Shown here: positions 1 to 5,970 of the stretch, piece after piece
Layout of the letters: every line of letters begins with the position of its first letter
Numbering within the stretch: the first letter of the stretch is position 1
Assembly (NCBI GenBank): GCA_029883145.1
Contig: JAOUJR010000102.1
Coordinates: 1-6,451, forward strand
Direction: 5' to 3'
Source of the DNA: Nitrospirota bacterium
GTDB lineage: Bacteria > Nitrospirota > Thermodesulfovibrionia > Thermodesulfovibrionales > SM23-35
DNA length: 6,451 bases
Notes under the pieces: generated by a model
Told to the model about the DNA's origin: nothing
What the model saw: the letters and a program-made list of their open reading frames with translations, nothing else
Database searches by the model: none
Translations under genes and position numbers: made by a program

Positions 1-321
1 GCCAAGCATCTTGCCGAAACGCTCGGCCCAGAACAGGTTGGAGCCGCCCTCGTAGAGAGACACGATGTTGTTGTTGTTAATCTGCGGCAGGATCCATTCT
101 TTTTTACCCCACACGCCGGATCCGTAGGGCCACTCGGTGGACTTGTAGCGTTCCTCGAACAGCTTCATCCACGCCTTTGCATCGCGGTTGGCAAGGGCGT
201 GAAGGTCGTGCTGCACTTCCAGCAGCGAACCGCATGTCTTGCAGCGATAGACGATCGAGTCGAGCGGATAGCTCGCCAGGCACTGCTGATTGATGCATTG
301 AAACCAGGCACGATATGACAT
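1..321 (-). CDS. thrC: Threonine synthase, N-terminal part (cut by window edge)
   Basis: The 107 codons present encode the N-terminus of a PLP-dependent threonine synthase, which converts O-phospho-L-homoserine to L-threonine and phosphate in the cytoplasm (last step of threonine synthesis). Seen: a zinc-ribbon-like start with Cys9, Cys14, Cys27 and Cys30 (CX4C...CX2CG), then the phrase GSLLEVQHDLHAL typical of this family. Near residues 86-107 comes the 'VSLYEGGSNLFWAERFGKML' stretch, which occupies the place of the usual 'SLGEGNTPL' segment. The PLP lysine lies beyond the window. The start at 321 is chosen because the protein begins as family members do, 'MSYRAWFQC'. An in-frame ATG ten codons upstream (351-349) would add an unlike sequence. 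There is no Shine-Dalgarno before either. The gene is GC-richer than the neighbouring sigma gene. Family assignment is firm; the exact start is fairly sure. Confidence 0.87.
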   Translation of the reverse strand, partial: MSYRAWFQCINQQCLASYPLDSIVYRCKTCGSLLEVQHDLHALANRDAKAWMKLFEERYKSTEWPYGSGVWGKKEWILPQINNNNIVSLYEGGSNLFWAERFGKMLG

Positions 322-328
322 AAAATTA

Positions 329-337
329 ATTATAACA
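329..337 (-). promoter_or_regulatory. Extended -10 promoter for threonine synthase; possible leaderless start
   Basis: On the minus strand the sequence reads TGT-TATAAT, a perfect -10 hexamer (334-329) with the TGn extension. No convincing -35 lies 16-18 bp upstream. The expected transcription start, seven bases beyond the hexamer, is at about 322-321, which is the A of the ATG itself. Together with the absence of any Shine-Dalgarno, this suggests a leaderless mRNA. This is inference from sequence only. Confidence 0.5.
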
Positions 338-366
338 CAGCATCTATGCATAAAATAATAATGAAA

Positions 367-372
367 TATAAT
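367..372 (+). promoter_or_regulatory. Candidate -10 box for the small gene at 432
   Basis: A perfect TATAAT lies 60 bp before the start of the downstream small gene, in a strongly AT-rich divergent region. No recognisable -35 sits at 16-18 bp and there is no TGn extension, so this rests on one hexamer in AT-rich DNA and could be chance. Confidence 0.25.
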
Positions 373-431
373 AGTATATTGTTGATGAGTATTGAGTTTC
401 GTTTAAGTCAATTTAATGGGGGTGGCAGTAT

Positions 432-671
432 ATGTCAGAAATCAATAACAGACTGAAAGAAATATCAGACAAGATGAGCGAACACATAATAACGGTAAAG
501 GGAACATTGGAACTTTTGGATGCATCTGTTTCAGAGGATGATTTACGCAACCTTATTCTCAAGGCTATCGAAAGAATGGAGGATATGCAGCAATTGTCTG
601 ATGAATTGTTTGCAGTGTTACAGCAGGTGTTCGAGAAAATGAATGAAGCAAAAGGCCGGAAAGAGCCTTAA
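432..671 (+). CDS. Small all-helical protein, possible degenerate HisKA-like hairpin (79 aa)
   Basis: No family is recognised with certainty. A strong Shine-Dalgarno-like GGGGGTGG (418-425) stands six bases before the ATG, supporting a real gene. The 79-residue product is highly charged, without signal peptide or membrane segment. It looks like two amphipathic helices (about residues 3-31 and 35-72) joined by a short turn 'DASVSED'. Residues 12-29 (SDKMSEHIITVKGTLELL) resemble the H-box helix of histidine kinases (S-H-E-L-R-T-P-L-x-x-I-x-G-x-x-E-L-L). The second helix, 'AIERMEDMQQLSDEL', resembles the second dimerisation helix. In that alignment the phospho-accepting His is replaced by Asp13, while a His sits at 18. 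It could thus be a DHp-like dimerisation module or simply an antiparallel coiled coil. It is transcribed away from threonine synthase and converges on rpoD. Gene call fairly sure; relationship to HisKA speculative. Confidence 0.68.
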   Translation: MSEINNRLKEISDKMSEHIITVKGTLELLDASVSEDDLRNLILKAIERMEDMQQLSDELFAVLQQVFEKMNEAKGRKEP

Positions 672-709
672 GATTTCTACTATTGTGTGTCTGCTAAATG
701 ACTTTATTT

Positions 710-783
710 TGTCATTCCGAGGTCGCATCGAGCGAGGAATCTCGTATTGAGATTGCTTCGGGACTCTGTCCCGCGCAATGACA
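710..783. repeat. Palindromic intergenic repeat with TGTCATT/AATGACA ends
   Basis: The ends are a perfect 7-bp inverted repeat, TGTCATT (710-716) and AATGACA (777-783). In the centre AATCTC (738-743) pairs with GAGATT (749-754) over a 5-nt loop. Each half also holds its own small hairpin: TCGC/GCGA (723-726/732-735) and CGGGAC/GTCCCG (759-764/768-773). The two 34-35 bp halves are similar to each other in inverted orientation. Elements of the TGTCATTGCGAG...GAAGCAATCTC type are known as dispersed intergenic palindromes in many bacterial genomes. I identify this by resemblance. It lies between two convergent genes, where it could act as a bidirectional terminator or mRNA end, although no T-run follows on either strand. 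Confidence 0.75.
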
Positions 784-833
784 GTGTAAAGAATGTTACA
801 GACAAGGACACTAGAAAGGCTACAGGATAAAAA

Positions 834-2264
834 TTAATCAATTAATACCTTCAATGCACTGCGTCTGTTTGGATGTTTCAGTTTTCTCAGCGCTTTTGCC
901 TCTATTTGCCTTACCCTTTCACGAGTAATAGAAAAGTGTCCCCCTACTTCTTCAAGGGTGTAGTCTTTATCAAATCCTATACCAAATCTCATTCTTATGA
1001 TTTTTTCTTCCCTTGGAGTGAGAGTTTGGAGAACCTTCAGTATCTGCTCGGTGACATTATTTCTTTCTGTATCAGAGTATGGGGAAGGACTATCTTTATC
1101 ACTCACATAATCCTCGATCTTTGAATCTTCATCTCCTATCGGAGTTTGAAGCGCGATTGGGTCCTGTATTGCCTTAAATACCTCTTCGATTTTTTTCGTT
1201 GATACTTCCAATTTTTTGGCAAGTTCTTCTTTATTCGGTTCTCTTCCAAGCTGTTGAGTTAATTCCCTGGACGCTCTGGTAACTTTATTGTAAAATTCCA
1301 TCATATGTACAGGAACTCTGATAGTCTTTGTCTGATCGATTAATGCCCTTGTGATTCCCTGTCGTATCCACCATGTTGCATAGGTGCTGAATTTGAATCC
1401 CATTTTGTAGTCGAACTTGTCTATGGCTTTCATAAGACCGATATTACCTTCCTGAATAAGGTCAAGCAAGGAAAGACCTCTTCCAATATAATTCTTCGCA
1501 ACATTCACTACCAATCTCAGGTTACGGGTTATTAATTCATTCTTTGCTTCACTCACAAGGATTTTTGCTTTTGTTATTCTCTCCCACTTCTCTTTCAATT
1601 CATCGATCTTTATCCCAACCTCTGATTCAACGTGCCTATATTCACTCTGAATTTCCTTTGCAAGAGCAGTAAGTTTTATAGAATTAATATCCTGTTTCTT
1701 TTTTTCATGTATTAATTTTTTTAAATCTTTTAACGTGCCATATCTTGCAACCTTTCTCTCTGCTACGGCTATTTTTAGTATAAGATTGTCAAGTACTTTC
1801 AAGCTCATTTCAAGAACTTCATCTGTTTTATCTTCATCTGTATTTTTCAGGTTCTCTTCGTCTTTGCCATCTAAACTCGCTTCAAGTTTTTTGTATAAAG
1901 GCAGTTGTGTCACGACCCCTTTTATTATCTTTTCCCCCTCTTCCAATATCTTCGCGAGCTCTATTTCTTCATTCCTTGTGAGTATCGAGATATTTCCCAT
2001 CGAATGGAAATATGCTTGAATAAGGTCCTCTGTTTCATCATACTCCTCTTTTTCCTCAGAAACTAAAATTTCATCCTCAGGAGTGTCAGTTTCCTGTTCA
2101 TCTATCACTTCAATTCCCATATCATGCAAAAGGTCTATAAGATCTTCTAACTCATCCGGAGTGTAATATTCTGAGGGAAGAGCATCATTTATCTCTTCAT
2201 ACGTAATACTTCCACGCCTCTTCCCGGTATCTATAATCTCTTCAATAATATCCTTTTCTTTCAT
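834..2264 (-). CDS. rpoD: RNA polymerase primary sigma factor, sigma-70 family (RpoD type)
   Basis: This group 1 sigma factor of 476 aa directs RNA polymerase to housekeeping promoters. Regions seen in order: 1.1 (about 1-56, acidic, with 'GSITYEEINDALP'), 1.2 (79-113), and a short Lys/Glu-rich non-conserved region (about 114-238). Region 2 (239-325) has 'LDLIQEGNIGLMKA' and 'FSTYATWWIRQ'; region 3 (326-400) includes the finger 'TPIGDEDSKIEDYVSDKD'; region 4 (about 405-466) has 'TLEEVGGHFSITRERVRQIE'. Contacts for the -10 box are kept (Tyr295, Trp298, Trp299, Gln302, Thr305, matching E. coli Y430, W433, W434, Q437, T440), as are -35 contacts (Arg448, Glu449, Arg452, Gln453). Phe290 replaces E. 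coli Tyr425. It is shorter than E. coli RpoD (613 aa), mostly in the non-conserved region. The start is set by AAGGAG four bases upstream. No dnaG precedes it, unlike many rpoD loci, so a second primary-type sigma elsewhere cannot be excluded. Clearly AT-richer than its neighbours. Confidence 0.93.
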   Translation of the reverse strand: MKEKDIIEEIIDTGKRRGSITYEEINDALPSEYYTPDELEDLIDLLHDMGIEVIDEQETDTPEDEILVSEEKEEYDETEDLIQAYFHSMGNISILTRNEEIELAKILEEGEKIIKGVVTQLPLYKKLEASLDGKDEENLKNTDEDKTDEVLEMSLKVLDNLILKIAVAERKVARYGTLKDLKKLIHEKKKQDINSIKLTALAKEIQSEYRHVESEVGIKIDELKEKWERITKAKILVSEAKNELITRNLRLVVNVAKNYIGRGLSLLDLIQEGNIGLMKAIDKFDYKMGFKFSTYATWWIRQGITRALIDQTKTIRVPVHMMEFYNKVTRASRELTQQLGREPNKEELAKKLEVSTKKIEEVFKAIQDPIALQTPIGDEDSKIEDYVSDKDSPSPYSDTERNNVTEQILKVLQTLTPREEKIIRMRFGIGFDKDYTLEEVGGHFSITRERVRQIEAKALRKLKHPNRRSALKVLID

Positions 2265-2435
2265 CGGTCTCCTTACAATAAGTTTTTTAACTTTATCTGC
2301 ATAACCCCAAGGTTTTTACAGCTTACTATGCAGTAAACTTCCGCTTGATATTTAACAATATGAAGAAATTAGACAAGATGAAAACATGAGATTTTTAATA
2401 CAAATAAGCTGAATTTTAAAACCATTTATATGTAT

Positions 2436-2444
2436 ATTATAACA
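2436..2444 (-). promoter_or_regulatory. Extended -10 promoter for rpoD
   Basis: The minus strand reads TGT-TATAAT, identical over nine bases to the box before threonine synthase. The -35 position offers only CAACAT/TCAACA-like sequence, so this would be an extended -10 promoter. The predicted start is near 2429, giving an rpoD leader of about 165 nt. The surrounding AT-rich DNA raises the chance of a coincidental match. Confidence 0.45.
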
Positions 2445-2528
2445 AAATTATTTATTTTATGTTGAGACTCCCGTCCATTTAGTTGAGTCAAAGTATGGAG
2501 CATTGAGGGAAAAGCCAAATGATTGACG

Positions 2529-2564
2529 TTCCGAGGGATGCTGAAAAAAGGTATAATGTATAAT
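2529..2564 (+). promoter_or_regulatory. Candidate phosphorylase promoter with two overlapping-register TATAAT boxes
   Basis: Two perfect TATAAT hexamers, 2552-2557 and 2559-2564, are spaced seven bases apart. For the first, a weak -35 (TTCCGA, 2529-2534) lies at 17 bp. A better TTGACG (2523-2528) is too far away (23-bp spacer). Transcription would start at about 2564 or 2571, leaving a leader of about 55-60 nt before the ATG. Confidence 0.45.
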
Positions 2565-2624
2565 ACTTACAGGAATTTAGTGAAGGATATGCAGAAGTGC
2601 TCGTAAATCATTTGGAGATATTCT

Positions 2625-5129
2625 ATGCAGGAAAAGAGGAATGTAACCTCCACACCATCGCAGAAACAGCGTGAGGATAGCCGCACCGGGTTAAGCACGG
2701 AAGCGATCAAGCAATCGATTCTTGATAATCTCTTCTTCCATCTTGCAAAGGTTCCGCATGCTGCAACCCGGAACGACTGGTATATGGCACTTGCGTATAC
2801 AGTCAGGGACAGGATGATTCAACGATGGATTAAAACACTCCAGAACTTTACGGAAGATATTACGGTCGTTGCGTATTTGTCTTCCGAGTTTCTCATGGGA
2901 CCACAACTCGGAATCAACCTCATTAACCTCGGCATCTATGATGAGGTCTTTCAGGCTGTAAAAGGATTAGGTCTTCATTTACACGAACTTACCGAGCAGG
3001 AGGAAGAGCCCGGGCTTGGTAGTGGTGGTCTTGGGAGGCTTGCAGCCTGCTACATGGATTCACTTGCAACTCTCGAGCTTCCTGCAATCGGGTACGGGAT
3101 TCGCTATGAATTTGGCACCTTTGATCAGGAGATTCAGGACGGCTGGCAGGTTGAAATGACCGATAAGTGGCTTCGCCAGGGTAACCCCTGGGAGATTCCA
3201 CGACCCGAGATCACCTACAATGTGAGTCTCGGCGGCCGCACCGAATCGTGTTATGACGAGCATGACTGTTTCCGGGTGCGCTGGATTCCCAAATTTTCTA
3301 TCAAGGGGACTGCATATGACACACCCGTTTCCGGATATAGAGTTGCGACAACAAACCTGTTGCGTCTTTGGAAGGCAGAGGCCATCGAATCCTTTGCTTA
3401 CGAAGCATTCACCATAGGTGATTACTTTGGTGCAGTGAACGAGAAGATTGCCTCAGAGTCGATCAGCAAGATCCTCTATCCCGATGACGAACCATACGTC
3501 GGCAAACAGTTACGGCTGGCGCAGCAGTATTTCTTTGTCTCCTGTGCTCTCCAGGACATGATCCGTTTGCACCTTTTGCGCTGGAAAAGCATCTATAACT
3601 TCTCTACATCCTTTGCAGTGCAGTTGAATGGCACCAATTCCGCAATCGCCGTGGCTGAACTGATGAGACTCATGGTGGATGAACATCTGGTGAGTTGGGA
3701 CAAAGCATGGTACATCACACAGAACACTTTTTCATATACAAACCATACAATTTTACCTGAAGCCCTCGAGAAGTGGCCTCTTACCCTGTTCTCAGGTATC
3801 CTCCCGAGACATCTTGAAATTATTTATGAGATAAACCGGCGCTTCCTTGACGAGATATGGTTAAGGTATCCTGACAATAATGACAAACTCACCAGTCTCT
3901 CCCTCATCGATGAGAGTGATCAGAAATATGTCAGGATGGCACAGTTTGCAAGTTTAGGGAGTCACGCAATAAACGGAGTTGCAGAAATCCATTCAGAGTT
4001 GCTTAAGAAGACCATACTCCCCGACTTTTATGAGATATATCCTGAGAGGTTTCTCAACGTCACCAACGGTGTGACACCGAGGCGCTGGATTGTACTCAGT
4101 AATCCAGGGATTACTGAACTTATTACGAATACAATCGGAGACCGCTGGATCAGTCAACTAAAAGAAATAGAACAGCTTGAACCCTTTGCTGATGACCCGG
4201 ACTTTATAAAAAAATGGCAGCAGGTAAAGTATGAAAACAAATGTGTTCTCGCCAAGATCATTTCTGACCGGACTGGAATTTCCGTTAACCCTGACATGCT
4301 CTTCGACATTCAGATGAAGCGTCTCCATGAATACAATCGCCAGCACCTCAACGTTCTTCACATAATCACGCTCTATAATAGAATTAAGAAAAACCCTCAG
4401 ATAGACATCACTCCACGCGCATTCATCTTTGGAGGTAAATCATCTCCTGGCTATTTCATAGCGAAGCTCATCATAAAACTGATCAATTCCGTTGCCGAAG
4501 TGGTGAACAATGATCCAGACGTGGCAGGACGCCTGAAAGTTGTTTTTTCCCCCGGCTTTAATGTAAAGAATAGTCAAAATGTTTATCCGGCTGCTGATCT
4601 CTCCGAACAGATCTCTACAGCAGGGAGAGAGACATCTGGTACAGGGAGTATGAAATTCTCTATGAATGGTGCATTAACGATAGGGACATTAGACGGAGCG
4701 AACATTGAAATCTGTGAGGAGGTGGGTGCCGAGAACTTTTTCCTCTTCGGGTTGACTGCAGAAGAGATTTCCAACATGAAATCTCATGGCTATAATCCCA
4801 TGGGATACTATAATGCCAATCCGGACATGAAAGAAGTGGTCGATCTTATCAGTTCAGGATTCTTTTCCAAAAAAGACATAAATCTGTTCAAGCCTCTTGT
4901 TGACTCATTGCTCTGTCGTGATGAGCATATGGTCATTGCCGATTATCAGTCCTACATTGACTGCCAGGACCGTGTGAGCGCGGCGTTCAGAGATCAGGAA
5001 AAGTGGACGAATATGTCGATACTCACTGTTGCGCGGATGGGAAAGTTCTCATCTGACCGATCCATACGTGAGTTCAACGAAAAGATATGGCACGCTGCAC
5101 CTCTAAAAATTGATAGTGAAAATGCATAA
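2625..5129 (+). CDS. glgP: GT35 alpha-glucan (glycogen/maltodextrin) phosphorylase homologue with altered active-site motifs
   Basis: The family releases glucose 1-phosphate from alpha-1,4-glucan ends using phosphate and PLP, in the cytoplasm. The 834 aa are full length for GT35. Seen: 'GLGSGGLGRLAACYMDS' (130-146), 'AIGYGIRYEFG' (154-164), 'YTNHTILPEALEKWP' (371-385, His374), 'TNGVTPRRW' (480-488, Asn481), 'MKRLHEYNRQ' (564-573), 'GGKSSPGY' (603-610), 'PAADLSEQISTAG' (655-667) and the PLP motif 'SGTGSMKF' with Lys677. Matching rabbit muscle phosphorylase (offset about 3), R569, H377, N484, E672 and K680 are kept. However, D339, H341 and P342 are Gly336, Asn338 and Ser339, K574 is Asn571, and N678 is Ser675. 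The frame is otherwise undamaged. A GGAG seven bases before the ATG sets the start. So family membership is certain, but normal phosphorolytic activity is doubtful. The next gene follows after 80 bp and may be co-transcribed. The gene symbol marks the family only. Confidence 0.93.
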   Translation: MQEKRNVTSTPSQKQREDSRTGLSTEAIKQSILDNLFFHLAKVPHAATRNDWYMALAYTVRDRMIQRWIKTLQNFTEDITVVAYLSSEFLMGPQLGINLINLGIYDEVFQAVKGLGLHLHELTEQEEEPGLGSGGLGRLAACYMDSLATLELPAIGYGIRYEFGTFDQEIQDGWQVEMTDKWLRQGNPWEIPRPEITYNVSLGGRTESCYDEHDCFRVRWIPKFSIKGTAYDTPVSGYRVATTNLLRLWKAEAIESFAYEAFTIGDYFGAVNEKIASESISKILYPDDEPYVGKQLRLAQQYFFVSCALQDMIRLHLLRWKSIYNFSTSFAVQLNGTNSAIAVAELMRLMVDEHLVSWDKAWYITQNTFSYTNHTILPEALEKWPLTLFSGILPRHLEIIYEINRRFLDEIWLRYPDNNDKLTSLSLIDESDQKYVRMAQFASLGSHAINGVAEIHSELLKKTILPDFYEIYPERFLNVTNGVTPRRWIVLSNPGITELITNTIGDRWISQLKEIEQLEPFADDPDFIKKWQQVKYENKCVLAKIISDRTGISVNPDMLFDIQMKRLHEYNRQHLNVLHIITLYNRIKKNPQIDITPRAFIFGGKSSPGYFIAKLIIKLINSVAEVVNNDPDVAGRLKVVFSPGFNVKNSQNVYPAADLSEQISTAGRETSGTGSMKFSMNGALTIGTLDGANIEICEEVGAENFFLFGLTAEEISNMKSHGYNPMGYYNANPDMKEVVDLISSGFFSKKDINLFKPLVDSLLCRDEHMVIADYQSYIDCQDRVSAAFRDQEKWTNMSILTVARMGKFSSDRSIREFNEKIWHAAPLKIDSENA

Positions 5130-5209
5130 AAGGGTTCAAGGATTCGAGTGAAATGAAAAAGAATATTCATATCCTATTTATCAACTAATAATTGGAGGGT
5201 AGAACCGCA

Positions 5210-5932
5210 ATGAATTATAAAGGATTGTCAGAAATCATACAGTCCTCTTCGCTGCTCAGCCAGGTTGAGGGAGCAGAGAAACTTTTTCTCTCAGGCCGCC
5301 GGAAACGGGGCGAAGATCTTGAGAGTGCGGTAAGATTCTTCCTGGAGTTCGTGCATGGTTTCGAAAGCTTCGATTTTGACGGTCCATGCGTTACTGTTTT
5401 CGGATCGGCTCGCTTTCAGGAGAGACATCGCTACTACGAGCTCGCCCGCGAACTTGGGCGCGCGCTCGCCACTGCAGGCTATGCTGTTATGACCGGAGGC
5501 GGCCCAGGGATTATGGAGGCTGCAAACCGGGGTGCCAAGGAAGGTGGAGGCTTGAGTCTCGGCTGCAATATTAAACTTCCCATGGAGCAGAAACCAAATC
5601 CATACCTTGATAAGTTCATCGAATTTGAGCACTTTTTCGTGCGCAAGGTAATGCTCGTAAAGTACTCCTCGGCCTTTGTCGTAATGCCCGGTGGTTTCGG
5701 CACGCTTGATGAGGCTTTCGAAGTGATCACACTTGCTCAGACCGGAAAGCTTGAGCGCTTCCCGGTCGTGGGTATGGTCAGGGACTTTTGGGATCATCTC
5801 CGCCGTTTCATGAGCGACACAATGCTTGCCGAGGGTACCATCAGCAAAGAGGATATGGATTTCATCCAGGGAGCGAACACAGTTGAGGACGCCATTCGCA
5901 TCATCCGTCGCCTCTCGCGAGGAAGCTTTTAA
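5210..5932 (+). CDS. LOG-family nucleoside-monophosphate phosphoribohydrolase homologue (TIGR00730 type)
   Basis: The 240-aa protein has the Rossmann-like fold family once misnamed 'lysine decarboxylase'. Characterised members cleave the base from nucleoside 5'-monophosphates (cytokinin ribotides in LOG, or AMP/other NMPs in bacteria). Seen: 'VTVFGSARF' (61-69), 'TGGGPGIMEAANRGA' (95-109), 'NPYLDKFIEFEHFFVRKVML' (130-149, with the Arg145-Lys146 pair) and the signature PGGFGTLDE (160-168, Glu168). These are the expected nucleotide-binding and catalytic residues, all intact. The start is ATG 5210, ten bases after GGAGGG (5194-5199). An upstream in-frame TTG at 5192 overlaps that ribosome site and is therefore unlikely. 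The residues before about 55 are a helical N-terminal extension seen in the longer subgroup. Cytoplasmic, no signal peptide. Substrate cannot be told from sequence. It follows the phosphorylase in the same direction but is GC-richer. Confidence 0.9.
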   Translation: MNYKGLSEIIQSSSLLSQVEGAEKLFLSGRRKRGEDLESAVRFFLEFVHGFESFDFDGPCVTVFGSARFQERHRYYELARELGRALATAGYAVMTGGGPGIMEAANRGAKEGGGLSLGCNIKLPMEQKPNPYLDKFIEFEHFFVRKVMLVKYSSAFVVMPGGFGTLDEAFEVITLAQTGKLERFPVVGMVRDFWDHLRRFMSDTMLAEGTISKEDMDFIQGANTVEDAIRIIRRLSRGSF

Positions 5933-5957
5933 AAAATGCTCTCGTGAATTGTATTTT
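5915..5957 (+). terminator. Weak candidate terminator hairpin overlapping the LOG stop codon
   Basis: TCGCGAG (5915-5921) plus AGC (5924-5926) can pair with GCTCTCGTGA (5938-5947): ten pairs including one G-T wobble, with a 2-nt bulge and an 11-nt A/T loop holding the stop codon. The downstream tract, ATTGTATTTTG, is only moderately T-rich. It may end the phosphorylase-LOG transcript, but the bulge and poor T-run keep this tentative. Confidence 0.3.
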
Positions 5958-5970
5958 GTGATTAGTAAAC

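Larger units (their letters stand above)
2265..2624. other. Divergent promoter region between rpoD and the phosphorylase
   Basis: These 360 bp hold no credible gene. They contain the minus-strand extended -10 for rpoD (2436-2444) inside a very AT-rich block (about 2340-2460), and tandem plus-strand TATAAT boxes (2552-2564) for the phosphorylase. The rpoD Shine-Dalgarno lies at 2269-2274 and the phosphorylase Shine-Dalgarno (GGAG) at 2614-2617. The predicted untranslated leaders are about 165 nt (rpoD) and about 55-60 nt (phosphorylase). No riboswitch-like fold was recognised. Confidence 0.6.

Noticed and set aside
873..2019. Plus-strand open frames across rpoD
   Set aside because: They are antisense shadows of a fully conserved sigma factor, low in complexity and rich in Ser/Phe.
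2315..2336. TTTAC/GTAAA hairpin in the rpoD leader
   Set aside because: Five weak pairs over a long loop with no further support.
2523..2557. TTGACG as -35 paired with TATAAT at 2552
   Set aside because: A spacer of 23 bp is too long for a normal sigma-70 promoter.
2583..2606. Five-codon leader ORF (ATG at 2589) before the phosphorylase
   Set aside because: The AAGGA is only one base from the ATG and the peptide has no attenuator-like residue run or hairpin set.
2625..5129. Phosphorylase gene as a decaying pseudogene
   Set aside because: Full length, no stop or frameshift, and most family motifs kept, so changed function fits better than decay.
5192..5209. TTG start six codons upstream for the LOG gene
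   Set aside because: The TTG overlaps the GGAGGG ribosome site that serves ATG 5210 and has no ribosome site of its own.
5291..5797. 168-codon minus-strand reading frame inside the LOG gene
   Set aside because: It lies antisense to a gene with intact family motifs, has no recognisable protein features and is explained by base composition.
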